Shown piece after piece: positions 37,666-45,485 of a stretch of 64,000 nt of DNA. Under the pieces are notes generated by a model that was not told the origin of the DNA, made no database searches, and saw nothing but the letters and a program-made list of their open reading frames with translations. Origin of the DNA: Streptomyces griseicoloratus (GTDB lineage: Bacteria; Actinomycetota; Actinomycetes; Streptomycetales; Streptomycetaceae). The DNA lies in NCBI RefSeq assembly GCF_014534645.1, contig NZ_JACVQF010000241.1, positions 94,263 to 158,262 on the forward strand, in the 5' to 3' direction. Both the position numbers and the translations under genes were made by a program. The number at the start of each line of letters is the position of its first letter. Position 1 is the stretch's first letter.

Positions 37666-38793
37666 TCACTCCGGGTCCGGGCGGGAGTGTTCCGCCAGGC
37701 TGAGCAGCAGGTGCGCCGACTCCGGGTGGTAGTAGTCGGAGTGGGCGCCCACCGGGTTGAGCCGGCTGCTGCGGTACCGCCAGCTCGCGTCGACGTTGAC
37801 GAAGGTGTGGTCCAGCGACCGCAGCGGGTACGGGGTGTCGGCCCGCAGCAGCCGGGTCGACCAGACGTCGTGCGGAGCGAGCCCGGGCGCAGGAGTGGCC
37901 GACAGCCGCATCCCCGAGTGCCCGATCCCCGGGGCCTTCTCACCCAGCAGGTGCCAGAAACCGGTGGCCCGGTCGTACCGGGAGTGGGTGAACACCAAGG
38001 GCCCGCCCACGGGGGAGGCGTGCCCGAGGGGCCCGGGCCGCAGCCGGTGGAAGACCGTGTCGAACGCGGTCCGCGGCGCCGCCATCTGGAACACCGTCAG
38101 CGAGTCCACCGTGAAGGGCAGCGAGGGGTGGGCCGCGGTGCTCCACCCCAGCGACCCGCCGCGCTCGGCCTCCGCCTCCGCGGCCCAGGTCACCGCCTCG
38201 CACAGGAAGCGCCCGCCGAAGGAGTGCCCGACCAGATGCAGGTACTGACCGCCCCTGGTCCGCAGGGTGCCCTCCGCAGGGTCGCCGCGCTCGGCGTGCA
38301 GATAGCCGAGCAGATGACCCAGGACGTGCGGGGCGTAGCCCTCCTCACCGGTGCTCATCGCGTGCGCCCGTTCCCGGATCCGCTCGTACCCGCCCCTGCT
38401 GAGCGGCGAGGAGGACGGCCAGCGCACCACCACGGTCCACGGCGCGAAGCCCGCCCGCAGCCGCGGGTAGAGGGCCGCGCGGGCCGTCCGCTGGCGTTCC
38501 ATCAGGCCCAGCAGCCGCCGGGCGTTGCGCACCGCCGCGGCCGGGCCCGTCTGCCAGCCGTGCACGTACACCAGGATGTCGGTGGCCCACCTGGGCGGGG
38601 TCAGCCGGTCCGCCAGATGGCGCTTCAGACGGTCGGCGCGGACCGGTTCCCCGGTCTCGTCGTGCAGCAGCCAGCCGTCGGTGTCCAGGTCGACGGTGAC
38701 GATGCCGTCGTCCGGCGGGACGGCCGGCGGGACGGCCGACGGGCGACGGGTGGGCCGGCGGAACAGGCGCCGGGTCCTCGGGGACGGGGTCAT
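37666..38793 (-). CDS. Alpha/beta hydrolase, third gene of the pseudokinase-CHAT operon
   Basis: A 375-residue hydrolase, no signal peptide. After a basic, proline-rich N-terminus (residues 1-30) comes the oxyanion strand ILVYVHGW (73-80) and the nucleophile elbow LVGHSFGGRF (Ser191), as in lipases and acyltransferases. Acid and base are likely in the C-terminal third (VFTHSRYDRATGF; GAHSDYYHPESAHLLL). Its ATG overlaps the stop of the CHAT gene by four bases (ATGA), so production is tied to the protease. It could be the effector that attacks lipids or esters once activated; the substrate is unknown. Confidence 0.75.
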   Translation of the reverse strand: MTPSPRTRRLFRRPTRRPSAVPPAVPPDDGIVTVDLDTDGWLLHDETGEPVRADRLKRHLADRLTPPRWATDILVYVHGWQTGPAAAVRNARRLLGLMERQRTARAALYPRLRAGFAPWTVVVRWPSSSPLSRGGYERIRERAHAMSTGEEGYAPHVLGHLLGYLHAERGDPAEGTLRTRGGQYLHLVGHSFGGRFLCEAVTWAAEAEAERGGSLGWSTAAHPSLPFTVDSLTVFQMAAPRTAFDTVFHRLRPGPLGHASPVGGPLVFTHSRYDRATGFWHLLGEKAPGIGHSGMRLSATPAPGLAPHDVWSTRLLRADTPYPLRSLDHTFVNVDASWRYRSSRLNPVGAHSDYYHPESAHLLLSLAEHSRPDPE

Positions 38794-40097
38794 GAACCGG
38801 TCGTTCCTTCCTGCGGTGACGTGGCGACGCGGCTGTCCAGCCCGCAGACCAGGCCGTAGGCCAGCGCCAGTGGGTTCCGGTAGGTGGCGGCGAACCACCG
38901 CACGGTCTCCAGCAGGGCGAGACCCGCGGTCAGTCCCTCGTCCAGGTAACAGGTGAGGAAGCGGAGGGCGAACTCGGCGCCGAACACCTGGGGCATGGCG
39001 ATCTGCGGGGCCAGCACCCCGAGGGCGCCGTGCCTGACGAAGGCGGCGGACAGGCTGGTGAAGCCCGTGGTGGCCGGGGCCCCGGCGAAACAGGTGTTGA
39101 GGACCACCAGCGGGTGGAACAGGGCCACCGCGCCCCGCCGGACCGCCGCCTCGGTGTGCGGCTTGCGGTACCCGTCCACCAGCGGCGCGTCGATGGGCAG
39201 TTCGTCGCTCAGCCGCAGCGCGTGCCACGTACGGCCGCCGTGCTCCTCGTACGAGCCGTGGCAGAAGAAATACATCACGTCCTCGTCGAGGACCGGCCGG
39301 GCCAGGTCCGGGAGGAGTTCGTGACTGAAGTGCCGCTCGGTCAGCTCCAGGCGGCTGTCGAGGAGTTTGACCACGTCGGCGGCGAGCGGGACGTTCCTCA
39401 GGTCCGAGTCCAGGTTCGCGCTGCCGGCGGCGCGACCGCGGTCGGACACCCACCAGTAGTCGGCGTACGCCCCCGAGGTCGACTCGATCTGGTGCCGGTG
39501 ACCGAGGAACAGCCGGAACGGGTCACCGGTCGCACGGCCGCCCGCCAGCAGCTTCTCGTACCCGACGGCCAGCATGGGCCAGGGCACGCCCAGGTCGGAG
39601 TCGAACCGGATACGCAGGTCCTCGCGCTCCAGGACGCCCAGCAGGTGGCCGCGGAAGCGCACCAGCTCACGCTCCTCCCCGGCGAGCAGTTCCCCGAGCA
39701 GGTACGCCCCCTCCCGGGCCAGTTCGCTCACCCGCGCCAGCAGTTCGGACTGCGGGCGGCCGGTGAGGTCGGCGTTGCGGAGGTACGGCTTCTTCTCACG
39801 CAGGCGGTTCGATCCGGACACCGGCTCGAACTGGACGAACTGCTGCCAGCGGGATATGAGCCGGGCCGAGAGCGAGGAGATCTCGTCCGCGCCGATGGCC
39901 AGCCGGGCGTGGTGGGAGGCCCCGCGGGGCTGGGGGAGCAGCCCCGTCTCGCTCCACATGGAGATCAGGACGACGTCCCTCGCGGGACTGCGCAGCGTGA
40001 CCGTCAGCTCCCGGGGTGCGCAGGCGGGGGCCTCCGGGAGCAGCCGGTAGCCGCGGCTCGGGTCCTGCTCGGTGATCAGGTCGATCTGGTGGTCCAA
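38790..40097 (-). CDS. CHAT-domain (caspase-like) protease
   Basis: A 435-residue protein. Residues 1-160 form a mainly beta N-terminal region without known domain. From about 160 on is a CHAT domain: the entry strand IRFDSDLGVPWPMLAVGYE, catalytic His280 in MYFFCHGSYEEHGG, and catalytic Cys336 in VVLNTCFAGAPAT; the closing GLALLETVRWFAATYRNPLALAYGL is also family-typical. CHAT peptidases are relatives of caspases and gasdermin-cleaving separase-like enzymes. No TPR repeats are present, unlike many family members. It starts three bases after the kinase-like gene stops. Confidence 0.82.
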   Translation of the reverse strand: MDHQIDLITEQDPSRGYRLLPEAPACAPRELTVTLRSPARDVVLISMWSETGLLPQPRGASHHARLAIGADEISSLSARLISRWQQFVQFEPVSGSNRLREKKPYLRNADLTGRPQSELLARVSELAREGAYLLGELLAGEERELVRFRGHLLGVLEREDLRIRFDSDLGVPWPMLAVGYEKLLAGGRATGDPFRLFLGHRHQIESTSGAYADYWWVSDRGRAAGSANLDSDLRNVPLAADVVKLLDSRLELTERHFSHELLPDLARPVLDEDVMYFFCHGSYEEHGGRTWHALRLSDELPIDAPLVDGYRKPHTEAAVRRGAVALFHPLVVLNTCFAGAPATTGFTSLSAAFVRHGALGVLAPQIAMPQVFGAEFALRFLTCYLDEGLTAGLALLETVRWFAATYRNPLALAYGLVCGLDSRVATSPQEGTTGS

Positions 40098-40100
40098 GGG

Positions 40101-41804
40101 TTACGACTCCGGTCCTCGCTGTGGTGCGGAGCCGACGAGGGCGGGCTCTGCGGTGACCAGGGTGGCGCTCAGTTCCTGGAGGACGACGCCGTGCGCCCGG
40201 TCGTAGACGGTGAGGCGGAGCCGGTGGCTTCCGGGGGTGTGGGCCGTGAAGGTGAACGCGGCGGGGCCGGACGAGCCGTCCTGGACGCGGTAGCCGGTGC
40301 ACGGGGGCGTCACGGTGGCGTCGGCGGACCGCGCGGAGGCCACCAGCATCAGCTCGGCGGGCTCCCGGTCGTCCCCCGGCGCCCGGAACCACGGGTGCCC
40401 CTCGGGCACGTCCAGGGCGAATTCGAGCAGCATGGGCCGGCCCACCCGGGTGGGCCCGTCCCGCAGGACCAGGCGGGGCGTGCACGCCGGCACTCCGGGC
40501 GGCGCGGGCAGAGGTGCCTCGGGGGAGGCGCCGGGGACAGCGGGCGGGGCCGCCGGTGCGCCGGCCGCGCGAGCGCCCTCCGGGAGGCGGTCCGGCGGAC
40601 CGGCGGATGGCGGAGCGCCCGGGTCACCCCGGCGGCGCCGGGCCCGTGGCAGCAGCGCCAGGCAGTGCCACACGGCCTTGCCCGCCACCAGGACGGAACC
40701 CGAGGCCAGCCCGAAGACCAGGGAGGACAGGACCGCGGACTCGGCGTCCGGGCCGGAGGACCGGTCGACCAGGTGCAGGCCGAAGTACGTGACCAGCACG
40801 CCGGTCAGGAAGGCCGTCACCACCCGGCTGGTGACCGTGGTGAACAACTGGATCAGCGCGGCCTCCAGCCGGTCCCAGAGACTGCGCGGCTTCCTGTTGG
40901 GCACGGCCCAGTGCCCGCCCGCCAGCGGTTCGTGGGCCTCGGCGATCCGGCGCAGCGTGACCAGTGCCGGGCCCGCCGAGGCACGGGCGCCGGGGTGCCG
41001 GGACAGCAGCAGCTCCAGCAGCGCGTTCAGCTCGTGCTCGCCGCGGATCCGCGGGGGCCGGGCGTCGTGGACCTTCCGGACCGCGCGGAACCGCCGCAGG
41101 GGGCCGTACAGCAGCCCGGTGCCCGCCAGGATCCGGTGGAGGATCATGCCCATTGCCCACAGGTCCCCGGAAGCGGTGGGCACCGGCGGGGACGTGGCCT
41201 TGCCGGAGGCCAGCTCGGGCGCGGTGTAGCGGGAGCCGGGCTGCCAGGGCCGTACCCACGGCCCCCGGTCCTCGTCCGGGCCGGGCCTGAGCCCGTACCC
41301 CGCCACGGCCAGGGAGCGGTCGGCGCGGAAGAACACGTTGTGCGGGTCCACCTGCCCGTGGGCGATCCCGGCCGAGTGCAGCTCGTCCAGGGCCTGGGCC
41401 AGCTCCACCCCGAGGTAGGCGGCGTCCCCGCGCTCCAGCCGTCCCTGCTCGTCCAGCAGCTGGTGCAGGGAGAACGGCTGGACCGGGTCCATCACGACCC
41501 ACAACGAGCCCTTCTGTTCGAACACGTCGTGGACGGCGAGCACGTGGGGGCTGCGCGGGGACTCCAGCCGTTCCACCTGGCGGACGAGGTCCCCGGGGAC
41601 GCCCACCGCCTCCTTGTCCGCCCCGGCCCCGCCCGGCTTGCGGTGGGTGCGTGACGGGGCCGTGTGCGGGCGCAGTTGCTGGATGAACACCTCGCTGCCG
41701 GCGGCGGAGTCGAAGGCCTGCCAGTAGACCGAGTCCCCGTGCTCCTCCCAGCAGTCCTCCAGCCAGTACCGGTCCTGGAGCACTTCCTGATCCTCGGCTG
41801 CCAT
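40101..41804 (-). CDS. Membrane-anchored pseudokinase with C-terminal beta domain
   Basis: A 567-residue protein with a Ser/Thr kinase fold (about residues 12-290) that has lost catalysis: no glycine-rich loop, VFIQQL replaces the ATP-lysine motif, HGQVDPHN (149-156) replaces HRDLKPxN, and VAGYG (167-171) replaces DFG. Structural marks remain (YTAPEL at 193-198; SGDLWAMGMILHRILAG). Two membrane helices follow (about 322-346 and 357-385), then a proline/alanine linker and a C-terminal beta-sandwich-like domain (430-567). A GGGGGGAGG ribosome site precedes the ATG. It is the first gene of the operon with the CHAT protease and hydrolase, suggesting a sensor or scaffold. Confidence 0.8.
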   Translation of the reverse strand: MAAEDQEVLQDRYWLEDCWEEHGDSVYWQAFDSAAGSEVFIQQLRPHTAPSRTHRKPGGAGADKEAVGVPGDLVRQVERLESPRSPHVLAVHDVFEQKGSLWVVMDPVQPFSLHQLLDEQGRLERGDAAYLGVELAQALDELHSAGIAHGQVDPHNVFFRADRSLAVAGYGLRPGPDEDRGPWVRPWQPGSRYTAPELASGKATSPPVPTASGDLWAMGMILHRILAGTGLLYGPLRRFRAVRKVHDARPPRIRGEHELNALLELLLSRHPGARASAGPALVTLRRIAEAHEPLAGGHWAVPNRKPRSLWDRLEAALIQLFTTVTSRVVTAFLTGVLVTYFGLHLVDRSSGPDAESAVLSSLVFGLASGSVLVAGKAVWHCLALLPRARRRRGDPGAPPSAGPPDRLPEGARAAGAPAAPPAVPGASPEAPLPAPPGVPACTPRLVLRDGPTRVGRPMLLEFALDVPEGHPWFRAPGDDREPAELMLVASARSADATVTPPCTGYRVQDGSSGPAAFTFTAHTPGSHRLRLTVYDRAHGVVLQELSATLVTAEPALVGSAPQRGPES

Positions 41805-41922
41805 CGCCCTCCCCCCGACCCGGCGCGCTCACGCCCCGCGCCCCGGCTGCTTGGAGACTAGCGGTTCGCCGGTCACGGGCGCAGCGGACGACGAACGCCG
41901 CCGAGCCCTCGGTCAGCCGCCC

Positions 41923-41942
41923 CCGGGCGCCTAGGCGCCCGG
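41923..41942. terminator. Perfect 20-bp palindrome at the end of the imine reductase-like gene
   Basis: CCGGGCGCCTAGGCGCCCGG is fully self-complementary and includes the TAG stop of the gene at 41931. It can fold into a tight hairpin and may terminate transcription before the pseudokinase operon. Confidence 0.5.
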
Positions 41943-42833
41943 CCCGTGCCGCCGGCCCAGCAGCTCCACGACCCCGCTGATGTCCTCGTCCCCGTGCCCG
42001 TCGGCGAGCCGGCGTTCCGTCAGGGCCATGTAGGGCGCCAGCAGCTCCGCGCTCACGCCCTGCTCCTCGGCCGTCCGCAGCAGGGTCGCGTTGCCCGCCA
42101 CCTGCATCGCGAGGTTGGAGACGACGTCCTTGCCGTAGTCGCCGCTCTGGATCTGCTCGGCGGCCTTGTGCACGGCGGGCGTCATCGCGGTGAGCCAGCC
42201 GGAGAGCAGCGGCGCGAAGTCCTTCGGGGCGATGTCCTCCGCGCGGATCAGCGCGAAGGCGTGCAGGACACCGGCGAACATGCCGGTCATCGCGCTCAGC
42301 AGCGCCACGTCGTGCAGCGCCGCGAAGCCCGGGTCCTCGCCGGCCCAGTGGGTGCCGGCCGGGACGGCGAGGGTGTCCCGGTGCTCCTCGAAGAGGGCCG
42401 AGGAGCCGCTGTAGAAGACGTACGCGCCGGAGTCCGGGTCCCCGATCATCGGAGGTACGGCCATGATCCCGGCGTCCACGAACCGGGCCCCGCGCGCCGC
42501 CGCCCACGCGGCCCGGGCACGGCCCTGGGCGGGCGTGCCGGTGGTGAGGTTGACCAGGTCCCGGCCGGCCAGGTCGGCCCCGTCGAGGGCCTCGCCGACC
42601 GAGGCGTCGTCGAGCAGGCAGACGATCACCAGGCGGCTCGCGGCCACCGCCTCGGCGGCGGTCCGGGCGACCGCGGCGCCCTCGGCGGCCAGGGCCTCGG
42701 CGCGGGCGGGGGTGCGGTTCCAGACGGTGACCGGATGGCCGGCGGCCAGCCAGGCGCGGACGAGCGCGGCGCCCATGGCACCGGCGCCGAGGACGGTGAG
42801 CGGAATACGGGAGGGGGATGCCTTGTCAGTCAT
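41931..42833 (-). CDS. Imine reductase-like NADP-dependent dehydrogenase
   Basis: A 300-residue protein of the 6-phosphogluconate/beta-hydroxyacid dehydrogenase superfamily. N-terminal Rossmann motif LTVLGAGAMGAALVRAW and VWNRTPAR (NADPH preference). The lysine of hydroxyisobutyrate dehydrogenases is absent; instead Asp175 in ALHDVALLSAM sits where imine reductases have their catalytic Asp/Tyr, so imine reduction is the more likely activity. The ATG at 42833 has a GAGTG site before it. Divergent from an HxlR regulator with shared palindromic operator sequence. Confidence 0.82.
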   Translation of the reverse strand: MTDKASPSRIPLTVLGAGAMGAALVRAWLAAGHPVTVWNRTPARAEALAAEGAAVARTAAEAVAASRLVIVCLLDDASVGEALDGADLAGRDLVNLTTGTPAQGRARAAWAAARGARFVDAGIMAVPPMIGDPDSGAYVFYSGSSALFEEHRDTLAVPAGTHWAGEDPGFAALHDVALLSAMTGMFAGVLHAFALIRAEDIAPKDFAPLLSGWLTAMTPAVHKAAEQIQSGDYGKDVVSNLAMQVAGNATLLRTAEEQGVSAELLAPYMALTERRLADGHGDEDISGVVELLGRRHGPGA

Positions 42834-42866
42834 GATGTTCACACTCGCCGTGGGGGACGGCCCGCT

Positions 42867-42885
42867 CAAGTACGCACTTGCAAGT
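42867..42885. promoter_or_regulatory. CAAGT/ACTTG operator between the reductase and HxlR genes
   Basis: CAAGTACGCACTTGCAAGT contains AAGT-N4-ACTT followed by the perfect palindrome ACTTGCAAGT (42876-42885). It lies in the 96-base divergent promoter region and is the probable binding site of the adjacent HxlR protein. Confidence 0.55.
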
Positions 42886-42929
42886 GGGTGGTTACCCCGG
42901 CGAAAGGGTGCAGGCAGCGAAGGGACGGG

Positions 42930-43337
42930 GTGTCGCGCATGGGAACGGTACGGCGGCCGGGGGCGTACGTCTGCGGGGTGGACGCGGCGATGGACGTGAT
43001 CGGCGGGAAGTGGAAGGTGCTGATCCTCTGGGCGCTCGCCGAGCGGCCGTTCCGTTTCGGGGAGCTGCGCCGGGAACTGCCGGGCGTGACCGAGAAGGTG
43101 CTCGCCGCGCAGCTGCGGGAGCTGGAGGCCGACGGCATCGTGCACCGCGAGGAGTTCCCCGAGGTGCCGCCGCGCGTCGAGTACACGCTGACGCCGCGCG
43201 GAGTCGCCCTCAATGACGCGCTCGGGCCGCTCGGCGCGTGGGGCAAGACGCATGTCATCGGGGACGGCGGGGGTTCAGCGGCTGCCGGTCAGGTGGGCGA
43301 AGACGACGACGTTCCCCTGGTAGCCGGTGCCGCGTGA
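42930..43337 (+). CDS. HxlR-family transcriptional regulator
   Basis: A winged-helix protein of 135 residues. GGKWKVLILWALAERPFRFGELRRELPGVTEKVLAAQLRELEADGIVHR is the HxlR/DUF24 domain, with Cys12 near residue 15 in YVCGVDAAMDVIGGKW, a position used for redox or aldehyde sensing in some members. The GTG at 42930 is preferred because AGGGA lies four bases before it; an ATG at 42939 is the alternative. Its last 63 bases overlap the convergent sortase gene, so the C-terminal tail beyond the domain is translated from the opposite strand of that gene. Confidence 0.85.
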   Translation: MSRMGTVRRPGAYVCGVDAAMDVIGGKWKVLILWALAERPFRFGELRRELPGVTEKVLAAQLRELEADGIVHREEFPEVPPRVEYTLTPRGVALNDALGPLGAWGKTHVIGDGGGSAAAGQVGEDDDVPLVAGAA

Positions 43338-43895
43338 GTAGCCGCCGCCGCAGGTGATGACCCGCAGCTCGGGCCGCGCGGCCGCCCCGTACACCTTCTC
43401 GTCGGGGAAGTCCTTCGCGGCGTAGACCTCCACCGCGTCCACGGTGAACACCGCTACCCCGCCGTCGCGCCGGTCGACCTCGATCGTGCCGCCCTTCTTC
43501 AGGGCGCCCAGCCGGTAGAAGACGGCGGGCCCGGCGGTGTTGTCGACGTGTCCGGCGACGATCGCGGTGCCCGTCTCGCCGGGGGTGGTGCCGGCCTCGT
43601 ACCAGCCGGCCAGGTTCTTCTCCTCGGCGGGCGGGACGTCGAGGCTGCCCGTCCTCGTCAGGCCGAGGCCCGTCAGCGGGGCGTTCACACCGATCGCCGG
43701 TATGCGGATGCGGTCCGGCGGGGACGGCGGCAGGGCCGGGGCGGCGGGCGCCTCGCCGGCCTGCCCGGTGAGGGCCTCGGCGGCGGAGGGCTGCGGCGGG
43801 GACCCCGTCCCGGGGCCGCCGCTCAGCAGCCACACCCCGGAGCACAGGGCGACCCCGGTGACGGTTGCTATCGCGGTGTTGCCGACCTTGCGCAT
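43275..43895 (-). CDS. Class F sortase
   Basis: A 206-residue transpeptidase. N-terminal signal anchor (about residues 7-28), Pro/Ala linker, and sortase barrel with His116 in VAGHVDN, Cys182 in VITCGGGYSR and Arg188, the complete catalytic set. Class F assignment comes from the TCGG context, size and its partner gene. It lies 108 bases downstream of a gene for a secreted membrane-anchored protein on the same strand, a pair common in actinobacteria. Confidence 0.9.
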   Translation of the reverse strand: MRKVGNTAIATVTGVALCSGVWLLSGGPGTGSPPQPSAAEALTGQAGEAPAAPALPPSPPDRIRIPAIGVNAPLTGLGLTRTGSLDVPPAEEKNLAGWYEAGTTPGETGTAIVAGHVDNTAGPAVFYRLGALKKGGTIEVDRRDGGVAVFTVDAVEVYAAKDFPDEKVYGAAARPELRVITCGGGYSRGTGYQGNVVVFAHLTGSR

Positions 43896-44003
43896 GACGA
43901 TCCCTCTCTGAAGGCCCCCGGCCCCCTCCGGGCCGCGAGGGGCATCGGACCCGGAGGGGGTGGGGAAGTGCGGTACCGGCGGACGGGCAGCGGAGGGTGC
44001 CCG

Positions 44004-44537
44004 TCAGATCCCGTCGCCTCTCGCCCGGCGATGCAGGAGCCAGGTACCGCCCGCGGCGGCGACGGCGAGAGCCGCCACGCCGGCCGCGGTCTGCACGGGG
44101 TCGGAGCCCAAGGCGCCGCCGACCCCCGTCTTCACGCTTCCTCTGGGGTGCACCTGCCCCCGGGCGTGCGTCAGTGTGACGATCAGATCGCCCGTGATCC
44201 GCCGGCCGCTCTCGGCACAGGTGACGACCATCTCGTACGTCCCCGGCTGCGCGCTCGGCGGCACGGTGAACTGCCCGATCGCCTCGCCCTCGTGCGTGCT
44301 CGGCGCCAGGACGAACTGCCCCGCGCCCACCGCGCTGGCGTCGCCCGTCGCCGTGTCCTCGCCGCACGCCGCCGTGTTCACCGAGGCGATCTCGCCCGGC
44401 ACGACCGAGGACGGGTACACCCGAAGCCCGCCGGCGGCCGACGCGCCGTCGGCGCCGTGCGCCGGCGCCGCGGCGACGAGGCTCGCGGCGGCGCCGACGA
44501 GCGCGGTGCCGGTCAGCAGGCAGGCGGTACGTCGCAT
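44004..44537 (-). CDS. Secreted membrane-anchored protein paired with the sortase
   Basis: A 177-residue exported protein. Signal peptide to about residue 29 (APAHGADG), an immunoglobulin-like beta domain with two cysteines (AACGED and VVTCAESG, a likely disulphide), and a C-terminal membrane helix followed by HRRARGDGI. The tail has the helix-plus-basic layout of sorting signals but no LPxTG; the preceding VKTGVGG is at best a very degenerate motif. Whether the neighbouring sortase uses it is uncertain. Function unknown. Confidence 0.75.
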   Translation of the reverse strand: MRRTACLLTGTALVGAAASLVAAAPAHGADGASAAGGLRVYPSSVVPGEIASVNTAACGEDTATGDASAVGAGQFVLAPSTHEGEAIGQFTVPPSAQPGTYEMVVTCAESGRRITGDLIVTLTHARGQVHPRGSVKTGVGGALGSDPVQTAAGVAALAVAAAGGTWLLHRRARGDGI

Positions 44538-44851
44538 CGGTGCTCCTTCGAGCTCTCGGTGGCCCCAGCCCTACCGAGGTAAATCGCACCGGGCCCGGCC
44601 CGCTTCCTGAAAACTCGTCAGGAATGCGATGAACGGGTGTCCTCCCGCCGCCCCGCCTCTCTGCCCCGAGCGGCGTTTGTGCAGGTCACAGGAGGGCTGC
44701 GGGTCTCGGGAGGAAAAGACGCCGAAGGGTGCGCGGCGCGGGTGTGAACGGGTGATCCGGCTCCCCGCGGCGCCCGCGCGGCGGTTCCGTGGCGGCTCCG
44801 CGGGGGCCGGGGTTTGACCTCAACCAATGTCGAGGTAGCAGTCTGCTCGGC
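44538..44851. other. Intergenic region, 314 bases
   Basis: Lies between the divergent surface-protein and flavin reductase genes. The right end holds the SoxR-type promoter. The remainder has no recognisable gene; frames that cross it lack ribosome sites. The part near 44560-44640 is less GC-rich and may contain the promoter of the surface-protein gene. Confidence 0.5.
44814..44835 (+). promoter_or_regulatory. SoxR box and overlapping promoter
   Basis: CCTCAACCAATGTCGAGG (44818-44835) is an inverted repeat, arms CCTCAAC/GTCGAGG with one mismatch, close to the SoxR consensus CCTCAAG-N4-CTTGAGG. A TTGACC (-35-like) at 44814 overlaps its left end, as in MerR-type promoters with long spacers. 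It is 17 bases before the flavin reductase start. SCO2478, an NADPH-dependent FMN reductase, is a known SoxR target in S. coelicolor. Confidence 0.75.
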
Positions 44852-45439
44852 ATGAACACAGCGACCGCACCACTGCGTGTGACCCTGCTCATCGGCAGCA
44901 ACCGCCACGGCCGTTTCGGCCCCGTCGTCGCCGACTGGCTCCTGGACCGCCTCCGGGACCACGACGACCTCGTCCCCGAGGTCGTGGACGTCGCCGCGGC
45001 CGACCTGCCCACGACCTTCGAACCGACCCCGCAGGCGAGGGCCGCGCTGGCGGAGATCACCCCGAAGCTGGCCGGCGCCGACGCCTTCGTCGTCCTCACG
45101 CCCGAGTACAACCACTCGTTCCCGGCGGGGCTGAAGAACCTCATCGACTGGCACTTCACCGAGTGGCGGGCCAAGCCGGTCGCCCTCGTCTCCTACGGCG
45201 GTCTCGCCGGCGGCCTGCGCGCCACCGAGCACCTCCGTCAGGTCTTCGCCGAACTGCACGCCGTCACGGTCCGCGACACCGTCTCCTTCCACAACGCGGG
45301 CGCCTCCTTCGACGACGAGGGCAGGCTCACGGACCCGTCGGGCCCGGACGCGGCGGCGAAGACCATGCTGGACCAACTGGTCTGGTGGGGCCGGGCGTTG
45401 CGGGAGGCGAAGGAGAAGCGCCCGTACGACGACGTGTAG
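44852..45439 (+). CDS. NADPH-dependent FMN reductase (SoxR regulon type)
   Basis: A 195-residue flavodoxin-fold reductase. It begins VTLLIGSNRHGRFGPVVADW (FMN phosphate loop GSxRxG) and has VVLTPEYNHSFPAGLKNLIDW, the diagnostic flavin-contact segment. Such enzymes reduce FMN, quinones or azo compounds. The ATG at 44852 directly follows the SoxR-type promoter; an upstream GTG-type frame at 44789 would start before that promoter and is rejected. Induction by redox-active compounds is expected. Confidence 0.9.
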   Translation: MNTATAPLRVTLLIGSNRHGRFGPVVADWLLDRLRDHDDLVPEVVDVAAADLPTTFEPTPQARAALAEITPKLAGADAFVVLTPEYNHSFPAGLKNLIDWHFTEWRAKPVALVSYGGLAGGLRATEHLRQVFAELHAVTVRDTVSFHNAGASFDDEGRLTDPSGPDAAAKTMLDQLVWWGRALREAKEKRPYDDV

Positions 45440-45441
45440 CC

Positions 45442-45478
45442 CCGGGCGGGCCCGCGGCGGAGCGGCGGGCCCGCCCGG
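45442..45478. terminator. Terminator between the flavin reductase and metalloprotease genes
   Basis: A perfect 14-bp stem CCGGGCGGGCCCGC with its complement and a nine-base loop, two bases after one stop and seven bases before the convergent other stop. It can end both transcripts. Confidence 0.85.
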
Positions 45479-45485
45479 CGGGCGG

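Noticed and set aside
37650-37682. GC hairpin after the TauE-type gene as a terminator
   Set aside because: Several competing short stems, some inside the stop of the convergent hydrolase; no single convincing structure.
39030-41654. An 874-codon plus-strand frame opposite the pseudokinase operon
   Set aside because: Shadow frame rich in Gly/Val/Arg/Gln with no domain; the minus-strand genes have clear motifs.
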